From: Smittia aterrima
Lineage: Eukaryota > Arthropoda > Insecta > Diptera > Chironomidae
Direction of reading: 5' to 3'
Assembly: GCA_033063855.1 (NCBI GenBank)
Contig: CP093829.1
Span: 18,817,537-18,881,536, forward strand
DNA: 64,000 nt
In this document: positions 22,801 to 34,053 of the stretch, piece by piece
Layout: every line of letters begins with the position of its first letter
Position numbering within the stretch: position 1 is the first letter of the stretch
Program-made: the position numbers and the translations under genes
Notes under the pieces: generated by a model
Told to the model about the DNA's origin: nothing
The model's input: the letters and a program-made list of their open reading frames with translations, nothing else
Databases searched by the model: none

Positions 22801-25800
22801 TTTCGTTGATTGAGAGTCATAGCTGTCCACGAGCGGAATAGTGAAAGAAAGAAAGAAAACTTGTTGCGTGGGTAAAAGTTCAATCGGGTTTGTTTTCATT
22901 TTCCAGCTCAAAGTTTTTCAATTTGAAAACTTTTTCAATTAACATAAACAGTTGATGCTTGAAATGTCAGAAGTGGGAGATTAAAAACTGTTGTGAACAC
23001 TCATTATGCTTTCCATCAACGCCCACACATAGTCGAGTGAAGGTGAAGCAATTAAAGATATTAAAAATCATCATCATCATCGCCATGGAGGAAAGAAAAA
23101 AGTTTAGCAATTATTTTTAAATGCTTTCGACCCATTTCAGCTTGAACCCTTTTTTCCTAGTCAATGAAGTCGATTGACCTGCTCGAAAAGAGAGAGAGTG
23201 TCCCAATGCGCAATCCGGAAAGGAATGAAATCTCATCACTGGCGGAAAATCTTTTCCGAAAAATGCAAATGAAAAACCTTTTTCTTGGGAAAACTGCTGG
23301 CGAAGGGTGAACGTGACTTTACCTCTCTTAGAGCTCTCTAATCGTCATCGAAACAGTCCCAGTGGTGAAAACCTTTTGTTTACCCAAAGATAATTAAATT
23401 TCATGAACAACGAGGGAAAGTTTTTCCGACTATGAGTGGGAAAATACGAGCGTCACTTAGTTTTTCGCAATGTTAGTTGCGATGGTTTTACCAAATAGCT
23501 TGGGAAAGTTCTCAGCCATTCGTGTTTACATGAGTTCCCTTGTTTTCTTTTTCATTTTCCACGAAGCTAACTCACCCACGCAACTTAACCTTCCCCGCTG
23601 GTCCGTAACGACGAACATTGTTTGTGACTTGTTGGATCATTTGTATTGAAGGCACTTTCTCGTAATTTCACTAAATTAATGATTCTTGATTAATCAAAAT
23701 TATCCATAACAGGAAAATTTCCCGACTCATCACTCTTTGCGTTATTGGAAAAATGTTTCATTTTTATTTCAAGCTTTTTTTCCACGATAAATGTTATTCG
23801 AGAGCTGAAAAGTTCTAATCGAAATTCATAATAATCGCTTGAGCATCAGCTAGTCAAGATGCTAACTCTCATTAAATAGCAACCGAAGACTTTTTCGTTG
23901 AAGAAAAAAGATATCCGCGTAGGTGAATCTGTTATGCTGTTGAGCCCCATCCCGTTAAGGCGATAAAAGCACAAGAAAAATAATCTCCTATTGGAAATGT
24001 CAAAGGTGAAGTCATCAGAGAAGGAGAAGGCGAATATGAAAGTAGAAGACACTGAGATGGAGCGACGTCTGTCCTCGCTGTTTCAGAAGTTATCTCAGGT
24101 ACTGACTCGACAAATACCCGTGAATTGAATAAATAAAACTGAAACAATTAAAGAAAAAGCCTCAAAAGGCTTGAGACTGTTGCCATTCCTTCTACCTCTT
24201 CGTCATTGATGTAGCAACAAAAGGATTTTATCGTGACTTCTCATGAGAATTAAGGCTTCGTGATTGTTGAATAGACCCTCATCTGTCCACCTACGCGCAT
24301 AGATAAAACAAATGAAAGCAAAGCACTGGGAAACAGAAAAATTTATAAGCTCCTTTGGTACATGAGGAAAAGTGCTTCAGAAAGTTGGAAAGAAAAAATT
24401 GTTCATCACATTTTGACCTTTTTGATTAAGCGATTCTTCCGAATTTTATGAAAAGCCTTTGAAAGCTTTTGCAAAGTTTCCTTCATTGCTCAAAGCACGA
24501 GACCTTTAAATTTCATCAATTACCAACTTTCCTTGTTTGGCTTTACTTTGCCGAATGTCACTTCCTGTGATTCATCTAAAAAATAGACTTTTGATTGCTA
24601 ATTTGGAAATAAAAAGTTCATTTGTTGCACAACTCGTGATGAAGATGCTTGTGTTGCAAAAAGTCTCATTGAATGGCGCACACAAAGTAAGGAAATTTGT
24701 TCTCTCCGGAGCTCAGTCGTTCTTATAAATTATAATGCAGCAGTATCAAGTTTTGTTTCCGGGAAACATCTCCTTTCGCCGAAGGATAGAAGGAAATATT
24801 TTTAACCCTCGGATGTTTACAATGTAAATGCATTGATCGAAGATTTACATGTTTGCCAAAATCCCTTTGCTTTTAATTCAAACTCTGACGCTTACGATAG
24901 CAAAAGTTTTTCTGTTACAATCTTATCTAAAGCAAGCGGAACACTTTTACGAAGCTTCTTTTTTCTTCTTCTTTCCATGATTCAAAAATAAATTCCGCCG
25001 TCGTCTGTACTTGAAGATAGTTACACGATCAGACTTGATGTCTCCATCATCAGTTTCCAGTTGCATAAACGATGAATGTTTGTTTGAAGTCGTAAATTTG
25101 GAGCTCACAGAAGTTGCTCAACTGATGAAATGTCGTGAAGAGAACCGCATCAATCATGATTTGCGGCTGGAAAATGTTGAAGAACACAACAACAAATAGT
25201 TTTTAGTCAAGAAGTTTATGTTCATTTAAAACACTTTTATGTTATTTTTACGGCTCTCAACGACATCATAATGATTATGAGTTGTTTTGCATAACGGAAT
25301 TTATGTCGTTTTGATAGCGGACATAAAAGAGTTTTCCGAAAATAAATAAGAATCTTCTTCTGTGCGAATTCCTGCCTGTGAGGATCTCAACAGATTTACG
25401 AAGCGTTCATGAGTTACGTTATGCTGATGAGAGCGAACTGAAAGCAAGCGAGGCGGTTAGTTTACGATCTTGAGTTGATAACATAACTTCTGATGTCATC
25501 CCGCAGTAAAGAAGCTCACAAGAATCAAGAGAACAAAATGATATTCGAAGATAAATTTTAATCATGGCAAGAACGACATAAACATCATCAAAACTGTTCC
25601 TCTTCCTTTCGACAAAACTATCCATTATTACATATAGCAAAAGATGCCAAGAACAACAAGCGGGAGGACGAAAAAGAAGCCGCACAACATCATCATTCTT
25701 TCTTCATAGTGGAAGTCACAAAAAAGTGGGACGAAGAAGGAAAATTGTTGACTCAACCCAAACAGAAAAGGCGAAGTCGAATGAAATATCGTTGGTTTCA

Positions 25801-26276
25801 ATTCGAATTTGTGAATTCTAGAAGCGAATAATTGCAGTTAAATTCGTTCCCCATTTTCCGCATCCTCATGCAAGATGCTTCGCTCTGATTTTCCTCTTAT
25901 TATGCGAGGGCGGATATGATAAATGAGAAAATTAATTCTTATCGAGTGAAGCACCCACGGTTAGCGAATATAACATGTGAGGTGGTTATCGATGAAGTTT
26001 TCGAAGCAAAATAAATAAATGTGGGCGGGTGGAGGTTTTTAATTGATTAAGGGGGAAAGGATTCTTTCAAAATTGTTGCTACATCACTTCCTACACACTC
26101 CAAGTCTCAATCTCTTATCAGAACTAGTTCATCGATATGAAGCATCATCGAGGCGTCGTTATGGTGCGAATGAACTTTGAACGATTGCAATTATTGAAAG
26201 ATATTCATCTCAAGTTGTTTACGGTCTAGATCCATTATATGAGAGAGTTTTTGACATATGACAAATTCTTCTTCTT
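16805..26276. other. Non-coding region, no gene recognised
   Basis: About 9.5 kb on both strands contains no spliced or intact gene that I recognise. The first part is presumably the 3' UTR of the upstream gene. A CRE palindrome is at 18033. A few frames begin with hydrophobic residues (for example 20337-20603 +) but lack other support. Confidence 0.5.
18033..18040. promoter_or_regulatory. Perfect CRE palindrome TGACGTCA
   Basis: Exact CREB/ATF consensus in the intergenic region; target gene unknown. Confidence 0.25.
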
Positions 26277-26282
26277 TTTATT
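26277..26282 (-). terminator. AATAAA polyadenylation signal, TBP-related gene
   Basis: Minus-strand AATAAA about 14 bases beyond the stop codon at 26297. Confidence 0.5.
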
Positions 26283-26296
26283 TCTAGTCAATAAAT

Positions 26297-27007
26297 TTAA
26301 TTCTTTCGGAAACTGTGAAGTATCGGATAAATGTTCTCGAGACTCTCTGCGATCTCCGTCTTTGACTTTGCTCCAGTGAACACAATTTTTCCGTTGACGA
26401 ATATGAGAAGAACAACTCGTGGCTTGACCATTCGGTAAATCAGTCCTGGGAAGAGTTCAGGTTCGTATGAGCTAAACTGTCCATGCATTTGATTGAGGTT
26501 TTCAAGGCGAATAGGAAAGCGGAGATCAACTGTGGCAACAAGATTCTGGATTTTGAAGTCGATGAATTTGACGTTGTGTCCAAGCTTTTGAATGATTCTT
26601 GCAAACTTTCTAGCAGCGAGATTCGCATCGTGTTCATTTCTTGCTCCTGTGCAGACAAGTTTTCCTGATCTAAAGATGAGTGACGTACATCGTGGCTCTC
26701 GGATTCGCATGACAACTCCGTGGAATCTTTGCGGATTATATTCTGAGTTTCTCGTTCTGAAGTTTATTGTTTGCAAGTTTAGTTCACATCCTAATGACAC
26801 ACTTGCCACACAGTTCTGTATCTTAATCGAGTTTATTGCTTCTTGTGGACCACTTGGAACAACATGCAGAGCTGGCTGCTGTGGAATCATCGGCGGAATC
26901 TAAAATTGAGAATAAATTGTCGTAAACTCGAAGAATTCGTTGACAATGCATGTTCTTACCTTCAACGGGCTGTTGAGAATTTGTTTAAGAGGTGAATCGC
27001 TCTCCAT
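26297..27007 (-). CDS. Trf: TBP-related factor, TRF1 type (TATA-box-binding protein paralog)
   Basis: This is a TBP-fold transcription initiation factor acting in the nucleus; in Drosophila the TRF1 paralog works with BRF on RNA polymerase III genes and at some polymerase II promoters. Exons 26960-27007 and 26297-26899 join in phase across a 60-bp intron to give 216 residues. A 40-residue N-terminus, without the Gln-rich region of general TBP, precedes two saddle repeats (about 41-125 and 131-213). All four DNA-intercalating phenylalanines are present (F75, F92, F166, F183), as is the TFIIB-contact block SSYEPELFPGLIYRM. The core differs from the nearly invariant general TBP at many sites (for example SLGCELNLQTINFRTRN, KLGHNVKF, VDLRFPIRLENLNQMHGQF) in a way that matches my recollection of insect TRF1. 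A divergent general TBP is the alternative. An ELMO gene lies upstream on the same strand. Confidence 0.85.
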
Positions 27008-27716
27008 TTTATTTTATTCAGTGAATCTATCTCTTTGTAATAAATAAAAACAAAAATCGTGCTTTGACGGTTCAAATTAAACAAAAACGGTTCAAAATTG
27101 ACTCGACGCTTTAAATTTTTCCGTTAAATTCACTTTTTATTTAAAAATTGTTTTTCTCGCTAATTAAAAGATTTGATGGGATTCACTTTATATAATTAAA
27201 TAGTCCTTAGCATTACCTACAAAATATGAAAACATAAAAAATAATTATTTTATTTAAAAATGTTTTATTGAAAATTTTACGTTTGGCTACAAATATTTTC
27301 TTAGTTTAAAAGATTGCACAACAAAAAGAGACTTGATTTTTCTAAAATGCAAATAAACGTTCGTTAAAGCACGAAAATAGAAGTTATGATTGCTTCTCAC
27401 TGGCTCGCATTGCTGGGTCCAATGTTTGAACGGAAGTTATGAGGAGATACTTGAAACAATACTCGTCGTCTCTTCTTCCCTGTCTTTCTTTGTTTTCATT
27501 CCTTCTCCGGAAGTTTAAAGTGAATTTCTTAAGATCTAATATTTGGGCAGATGAGCGCCAATGTCCAATGTTAATTTGCTTTCTATAAATTTGGTAAGCT
27601 CAAAGAATAAAATAAAAAGTTTTTGTCAACACTTTGGCATCGCAGAAAATCGTCATTATCGAATAATTTCGACGAGAATACTTTTGGAAAGGGAAAAGAA
27701 TATTTTTAAAAAGATT
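27008..27716. other. Intergenic: TRF1 promoter side and ELMO 3' region
   Basis: About 0.7 kb separates two minus-strand genes. No open frame is convincing. It should hold the TRF1 5' UTR and promoter and the ELMO 3' UTR. Confidence 0.5.
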
Positions 27717-29915
27717 TCAACCCTCGAAGTTGAATTCGTAATCATCAGGATCGTTTGGAATTGGAGGTCGTTCTTTTGAAATATCAACGCCTTCAGTGTC
27801 TAACAGTCTAAGTTTAATTTCGACTGATAAGAGCGTTTCAAAGTCTTCTTCCATCTGCTTGCTCGTCATTGCTTGTTCAAGTAAACATGAAATTCCTGAA
27901 AATAAATATTTTTAGCTGACTCAATCTTTGACGAAGATATGAAACTTACCATCAATCCAATAATTGAAAGTCATGTCATCAGGAGCAACAAAGTCGAGAG
28001 TTTTCTGTTCTCCGTTGTCATCGTGGGCAATGCTGAAAAGTGTCGTAGGCTTTCGTCCTTTCATCTCTTTAATGTGTGGGCATTCTTTGTTCACAAGCAA
28101 CTGTTTCATTTCGTTCACACGAAGCTCACTTTTGAGTTCTTCCTGAGTTGGAACAGTTTTCTCATCGCAATCGCCGTAATGAAGAATCTTGTGGTTTGGC
28201 GAGAGACGAACATACCAGAATTTGTCTTTGCTTCTTGTGCCACGAATGAATTTAGAAAAACGAGTTCCCTCTACGAGATAACCCAATCGTTGTTCTCTGA
28301 TTAATGAAATAATTTCAGGACGGATTTTCTCCTTCAAGCTAACAATCGCTGAAGCTGTCGACTCGCATTCTTCACGAGCTGTTCTTTCCTGCTGACGCAT
28401 TTCTGTAATCTTGAAGTAGCTGAGATCGTTCATCTTTTGTCGGAAGCTTTCAAAGTCACGAGGACGAGCTGAGAGATTTCTTGTGATTTGTTCGCGTACC
28501 ACGTCAAAGACTTTTGAGAAGTCCTCATTCGTAGCTCGCATGTCTTTCCAAGTTTTGTTCAACGCGACAATGCAAATACAAAAGAATTCTTCAAACGGAT
28601 GATCGTGAGTGAAGAACATTGGATGAAAGTCCTTGATTTGATCACACGACTCTCCAATCTTCAGAATCTCGCAAATCACTTTTACTAATTCAATTGAAGT
28701 TCGACCAAATGGACATTCGTATTCGTCAGCACGGCAACTGTTCTCGTGAACGACTTTCGTGTAATGTTGTGAGTAATTTCGTGCGAAGTAAACCATACAA
28801 TCGAGAGCAAGAAGCGATGACTCCATGAAGTCTTGAGCTGGATTGATGTCGCATCTAAATCCTAACTTCTTGTAATGCTGTGATGGATTGTTTTGTCTTC
28901 TTGTTGATGTGTCATTTCCATCGGAACTTTCACTCTCGAACGCAATGCGACGAAGTTCCTTAATCTTATCTTGTGCATCTTGATCGACATTCTTGTCATT
29001 CATTCGTGGCTCGAGCATTCCTAGAGTTAACGACTGAAGGATACTGAGCTGGTGAGTCATTTCAGTGCCAAGTGATGCGTTGACACAGTCAAAGATCACA
29101 CTTCGGTATTGCTTAGTGCTGAAGGTGATCGCAATTGTTTTCTTTTTGCTGCTGTCAGCTTTAATGAAAAGAGCGTTGATTAGCGCAATCGTATTTTGTT
29201 GAATGACTGGTGAAGGATCTCGAAGAAGCTTCAGAAGATTCTCGAATGTCACTGACTTCTCAACGATCGAGCCCTTCGTACTATTTTGCACAATGTTCTC
29301 CAAAATGGAAAGTGATGATTCGATGATACTTTTTGCGAGATATGGCGGTGTTATGAAGACAATGTTGCGGTTGATGAAAGCTTCACTGAGAATTTCCCAC
29401 AAAACTGTTCCGTGGTCCATCAATTCAATGAAAGATTTCAATGAAAACTCAAGTCGCTCGCCTGAACATTTCTCATCTTCAATCAGCTTGATCAGCAAGT
29501 CGAGTCCAGATTTGTTAATGAATTCAGCAGCGAATGTTGGATCAGAAGAGAGAGTCGACATTGACGAGAGGCATCGCGTTTGCTCCAATAAACTTCCGGT
29601 CTTGAAAATTGTCAAAAAATCCGCAACTGTTTTGGTTGCGCTAAAGTTAAGCTTCAAGACACATCCGTTCTTTACATCCGTTCGGTTCTTTTCTGTCACG
29701 TACCCTTCAAACGAGGAGTCGGTGAACTTAAGAGAATAGTTCTCATAATCGCTAATGTTCCATTGTAAACATAATTCGTTGATAACACTTGTTAGCGGTT
29801 GTCTCTGATCAAACTCAATTAACTGAGGATTATATTGCGGATCTGTAATCAGCGGTTTAACCGCAATTTTAACAATACTGGCATCTTTCTGAACAGGCAT
29901 TCTTGATGGCAGCAT
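27717..29915 (-). CDS. Ced-12: ELMO/CED-12 engulfment and cell motility protein
   Basis: ELMO is the partner of DOCK180-type proteins; together they form a bipartite Rac GEF that drives actin remodelling, cell migration and corpse engulfment at the plasma membrane. Exons 27950-29915 and 27717-27895 join across a 54-bp intron (GTAAGT donor, TTATTTTCAG acceptor), giving 714 residues, close to vertebrate ELMO1. The N-terminal ubiquitin-like/RhoG-binding region (about 10-95) starts IVKIAVKP and includes TEKNR. Armadillo-like repeats follow (FAAEFINKSGLDLLI, FIELMDHGTVLWE). The ELMO domain is in the middle (about 310-480), then a PH domain (about 540-680; VEGTRFSK, FWYVRLSPNHKILHYGD, FNYWIDG). The second exon completes the PH domain and ends in a Pro-rich tail (RPPIPNDPDDYEF) like the DOCK SH3-binding tail. 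The start at 29915 gives a short extra leader; the internal ATG six codons later could also be used. Confidence 0.95.
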
Positions 29916-30364
29916 TAAAATGATTCACGGAAATGGGTTGGTCAAATTGATTTTTCACTTTTCCGCACGAATTTCACAATTTTACATTCAAATCGTTGTT
30001 TTCACGAATAATCTAAACTTTGACTAAACAATAGCGATATTACGACCACAAAATACTGATCACCTCGAGAGTTAAAATAATAATTAACTCGAGAAATTGG
30101 TTTGTTTTGATAAACCTGAGGGGGAACTCGAAGCTACTTTGAACATGATTTTGAACACCGAAGTGACCCTTTGCGCAATTGTTTCGTGTTCAAATTATTG
30201 TCGATTCATTCAGCAGCCGACGAACTAAACAGTTTTCCTTCAATTCACACAAAATTTGTTAAGATTAAAAGCTGAAAATTAGCAGAATCGGAAGATAATC
30301 CAAGTGATCATAAGACGAATAAGAAGTTTTCTTTAAATTAACAGTAAAAACTAGAATATCAGTG
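29916..30364. promoter_or_regulatory. Shared divergent promoter region of ELMO and Rpn11
   Basis: About 450 bp lie between two head-to-head start codons, so both core promoters and 5' UTRs must fit here. I see no obvious TATA box at a sensible distance for either gene, as is common for housekeeping promoters. Confidence 0.5.
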
Positions 30365-31548
30365 ATGGATCGTTTGCTTAGATTGGGAGGTAAATAATTC
30401 GATTTTAAGAGAAGTTTGCACAATTAAGAAGAATATTTCAATGAAATCACATCATTTGTTCATTAATTCAATGATCTTTCTTAATAATCTCCTCTAAAAC
30501 TCAAGATATTTCATAAAAACGAATGAGGTTATTCACTTCCGAATGATTTTGCTAATTTTGTTGTTGTGTTTCATTGTTTCAGGTGCCATGCCAGGATTAT
30601 CGCAGCCACCACCTCCAACTGACGCTCCTGTCGTCGACACAGCAGAACAAGTTTACATCTCTTCATTAGCTTTGTTAAAGATGTTGAAACACGGCCGAGC
30701 TGGAGTTCCCATGGAAGTTATGGGTTTGATGTTGGGTAAGTTTGGAATTTGTTTCATTTTCCAGCTCAGAACTAACTTATTTTCTTTTAGGAGAGTTTGT
30801 CGATGACTACACTGTGCAAGTTATTGACGTCTTCGCTATGCCTCAAACCGGAACTGGAGTCTCAGTCGAAGCTGTCGACCCTGTGTTCCAAGCAAAGATG
30901 TTGGACATGCTGAAACAGACTGGAAGACCTGAGATGGTCGTTGGATGGTATCACTCACATCCTGGCTTTGGCTGCTGGTTGTCTGGAGTCGATATAAACA
31001 CGCAACAATCTTTTGAAGCTTTGAGCGAACGAGCAGTTGCTGTCGTCGTCGATCCAATTCAATCTGTGAAAGGCAAAGTTGTCATCGATGCTTTCCGATT
31101 GATCAACCCAAACATGCTCGTGCTTGGACAAGAGCCTCGTCAAACTACATCCAACTTGGGACATTTACAAAAGCCCTCAGTTCAAGCTTTGATCCACGGA
31201 CTCAATCGTCACTACTATTCCATCAGTATCAACTATCGTAAGAATGAGCTCGAACAGAAGATGCTTCTGAACCTTCACAAGAAATCGTGGATGGATGGAC
31301 TCACACTTGCAAACTATGAAGATCACTGCAGTATCAACGAGTCGACAGTAACTGAGATGCTTGAGCTGGCCAAGAATTACAACAAAGCACTTGAGGACGA
31401 GGAGAAGATGACACCAGAACAGCTGGCGATTAAAAACGTCGGCAAACAAGACCCGAAACGTCATTTGGAAGAAAAAGTCGACACGCTCATGTCTAACAAT
31501 ATTGTCCAGTGCTTGGGAGCTATGCTCGACACTGTTGTGTTTAAGTAA
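30365..31548 (+). CDS. Rpn11: 26S proteasome lid deubiquitinase Rpn11/PSMD14
   Basis: Rpn11 is the JAMM zinc metalloprotease of the proteasome lid that removes ubiquitin chains from substrates as they are unfolded. Three exons join in phase: 30365-30389, 30583-30735 and 30791-31548 (introns of 193 and 55 bp), giving 311 residues, the usual length. The tiny first exon encodes MDRLLRLG, matching the conserved N-terminus. The MPN+ domain carries the catalytic glutamate in VPMEVMG (about 53) and the zinc motif HSHPGFGCWLSGVD with H114, H116 and D127. The C-terminal part is highly conserved to the final VVFK. A start inside the first intron would lose the first exon and is not used. AATAAA is at 31617. 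Confidence 0.97.
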
Positions 31549-31616
31549 GCGCTTCGTGAACACCATCAACCCCGTTTTTTGTCTCTTCTCATGTGGGATT
31601 TAATTGATTAAACTTA

Positions 31617-31622
31617 ATAAAA
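31617..31622 (+). terminator. AATAAA polyadenylation signal, Rpn11
   Basis: Perfect AATAAA about 70 bases after the stop codon at 31548. Confidence 0.55.
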
Positions 31623-34053
31623 CGAATTGAAATGTAATCTTTTTCGAAGAAAATTCTCCATCGTTTTTTTACTTCTCCGCGAAGTGGCAGCTCTGCTCGA
31701 ATTTTTCACACTTGACTTTTCCTTTCGCTCTTTGTTTTAAACGATTTCTTTTTCAGTTCGATTGATTTTAAAAGTTCATTTCAGTGTCGATTGCCTGTTG
31801 ATGCTCTTGTGAACTAATTTCTCGGAAGAGAATTTTGTTTCATCAAAAACAAAAAAGATTTGTGAAAATTGCTGAATGGGTTAGTGATTTTAATTAAAAA
31901 AAGTTTATTTAATTAAGTTAGAAATTTTTTAAAAAAGGAACCTACAAAAGCAGCTTAAATTTTGTTTGTCGGGATTCGAACCTGCAACATAACAAACATT
32001 TTTGGTTTGTTTTTGTGACTTGAGTCAATTTTAGTTTAAATTGTTTGTTGCAATTCTCCAATTTGACAAATTTTGTATTTCTCTGATAATTTTACTTCAA
32101 TGTGTGTACGTTAATGAACAACGAGAATCTCTATACCTTTGCCTCAGTTATTAACTTGAAAACAGCTGCTCACACCAGTCGCGTTTTTATTCGTTGTTAC
32201 CGTGTAGAAAAAAATAAATAAAAAAAGTAGAGGAAGACACTGAGAGAAGTTTAATTCATTGTGCAATTTAAGGTAAAGACGATAAGATAAAGATTTGTTT
32301 GGAGAGTTTGAGTCTCTAGTGCAATGAACGTTCAAGAGAACAAATTGTCGATTGAAGATTAAAGAAATTTTGAGAAAGATTTGAGAAATTTGAAGAAAAC
32401 AAATTTTTGAGGTGAAGGCGTCTAGGTTCGAATCCTAAGATTGCTTTGTGAGAGTTAGAAGTAGAAGCGAGAAAATTATTCTTTTTGTTTTTCTTTTATT
32501 TTAAAAGTTATTTGTTCAGATTATTTCTCGTTTCCCTCTACAACCTCACAGACCTAGCACCTTTGTCGTATCATCAAACGAGACATTTTTTTTAGTGATA
32601 AGAAATGTCACGAAGTTTTCTGTTTCGCGTCTAAAAATAATTTTTTAGTTTAATCCTTGTTTTCAATTCAACGAGTTCAGTTTGTAAGTGTGCAAGTCAC
32701 TCGACTGCTCAACTCTTCAACCTAATTTCCGACCAAAAGTTCCTTCCGTTTAGTGTCTAACTCGATCAATTGCCCGTTGATTGCTCTTTCCATGGTTCGA
32801 GGGGAAATGCGATTATTCGTTTTCTAGGTCAACTGAGCGGATTTTGATTAGAAATCACGAAGCGATGAGAGCGAACGATTAAAGCCGGCGAACGTCACGC
32901 TGGAGCCGAAAAAAATCTTTATCGAAGCGAAGCAGAAACTATCAAAAGCTTTACGAAGCATAAATAACAACCCACGTGAATCACGAGCCGTTCTCTCACG
33001 ACCTTGCCGCTCATTTTCACCCCAAAAAAAATCAACCCCACCAGGACAAGCGAGTTTTGAAAAGTGTTTCAAGATCCAACTGCAGTTTATCGTCAATTTT
33101 ACTTTCATTCAGATGCAGACGAAAGTTCTTCGTGATATTTTCAAGCTCAGACTGCAATCGAACGTGAAGTGAAGTGGAGTGTTGTGGAATCAGATCAGCA
33201 GTTGTTGCATAATTTATTTCAAATTCCAAAGCTCTTAATTAATGGGAATTGTGAAATGCGAGTAATCGCGATGAAACTTTATCGAAAATCTCGCTTGTTT
33301 TGATACGAAACTCAGGTACGAGCTTGAAAAAACATTTTGTGATTCAATCAAGTCGATGTCTGAGTTATCAAACGACTTGCGAAATGATAAACGAAATGGT
33401 TCTCGTGGCACAAATTTTACGCTCGCTTAACTTTTAATCTTTTGATTCTCTCGCCAAAGTAGAAAAACAACAAAGAACTGATTTCTTGCATAAAAAATGA
33501 ATTAATTTCGTAAATCCACGGAATCGGAACGAATTCGCTAAAGAAAATTGATTCAACCTTCGCCCACCGCGAATTAGTTTGGAAATAATTTCGTGTCTTG
33601 GATTTTTTTCATTTGAAGAGAAAGAAGATTTCGATTAATTGGTTAACTCATGCGATAATCTCAATCGAGAAAGATCAATTAGCGTCGGACGAAAAAAGAA
33701 ATTTTAAAGAAGAGCTTCATCGATTCAAATTGGAAATCATCGACGATTTGCCAATTGTGTCGTCACGTGAATTATTTGCTCGATTCTTTCAGCAGCTCGA
33801 AAATATCGATCGAAAGTTTAAAGCGAAACTTAAAACTGTTTCATTCATTAAATTGTTGAGTAAACTATTTCCACAAAACGACGAGTAATTGATGGTCAGA
33901 AAAATCGCGAAGGTTAAAACGAACACAACAAACCGTCAATCAAAAATAATTTCAAACGCACGTGGAAAACTCGTTTGTTTACAATTTCCTTTCTTCTCTT
34001 TCCTTTTTCCTAGATCGAAACGCAAAGTAAATGATAAGAAGTCGAATCGCATT
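31623..34053. other. Intergenic plus 5' leader of the GRIP-domain gene
   Basis: There is no recognised gene. Two tRNA-type B-box-like words (minus strand near 31970, plus strand near 32424) lack the rest of a tRNA. A splice acceptor TTTTTCCTAG at about 34013 (+) indicates that untranslated leader exon(s) of the next gene lie here; an open frame at 33598-33888 may be part of one but has no ATG. Confidence 0.45.

Noticed and set aside
30742..31548. Start of Rpn11 within the second intron
   Set aside because: It uses a TTG in intron sequence; the three-exon model restores the conserved N-terminus and catalytic glutamate.
31960..31990. tRNA B-box-like word GGTTCGAATCC on the minus strand
   Set aside because: The flanks lack an A box, anticodon arm and a pairing acceptor stem, so it is at most a relic or chance.
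32415..32440. tRNA B-box-like word GGTTCGAATCC on the plus strand
   Set aside because: The T-arm is only four pairs and the 70 bases upstream are purine-rich without a D-arm or anticodon stem.
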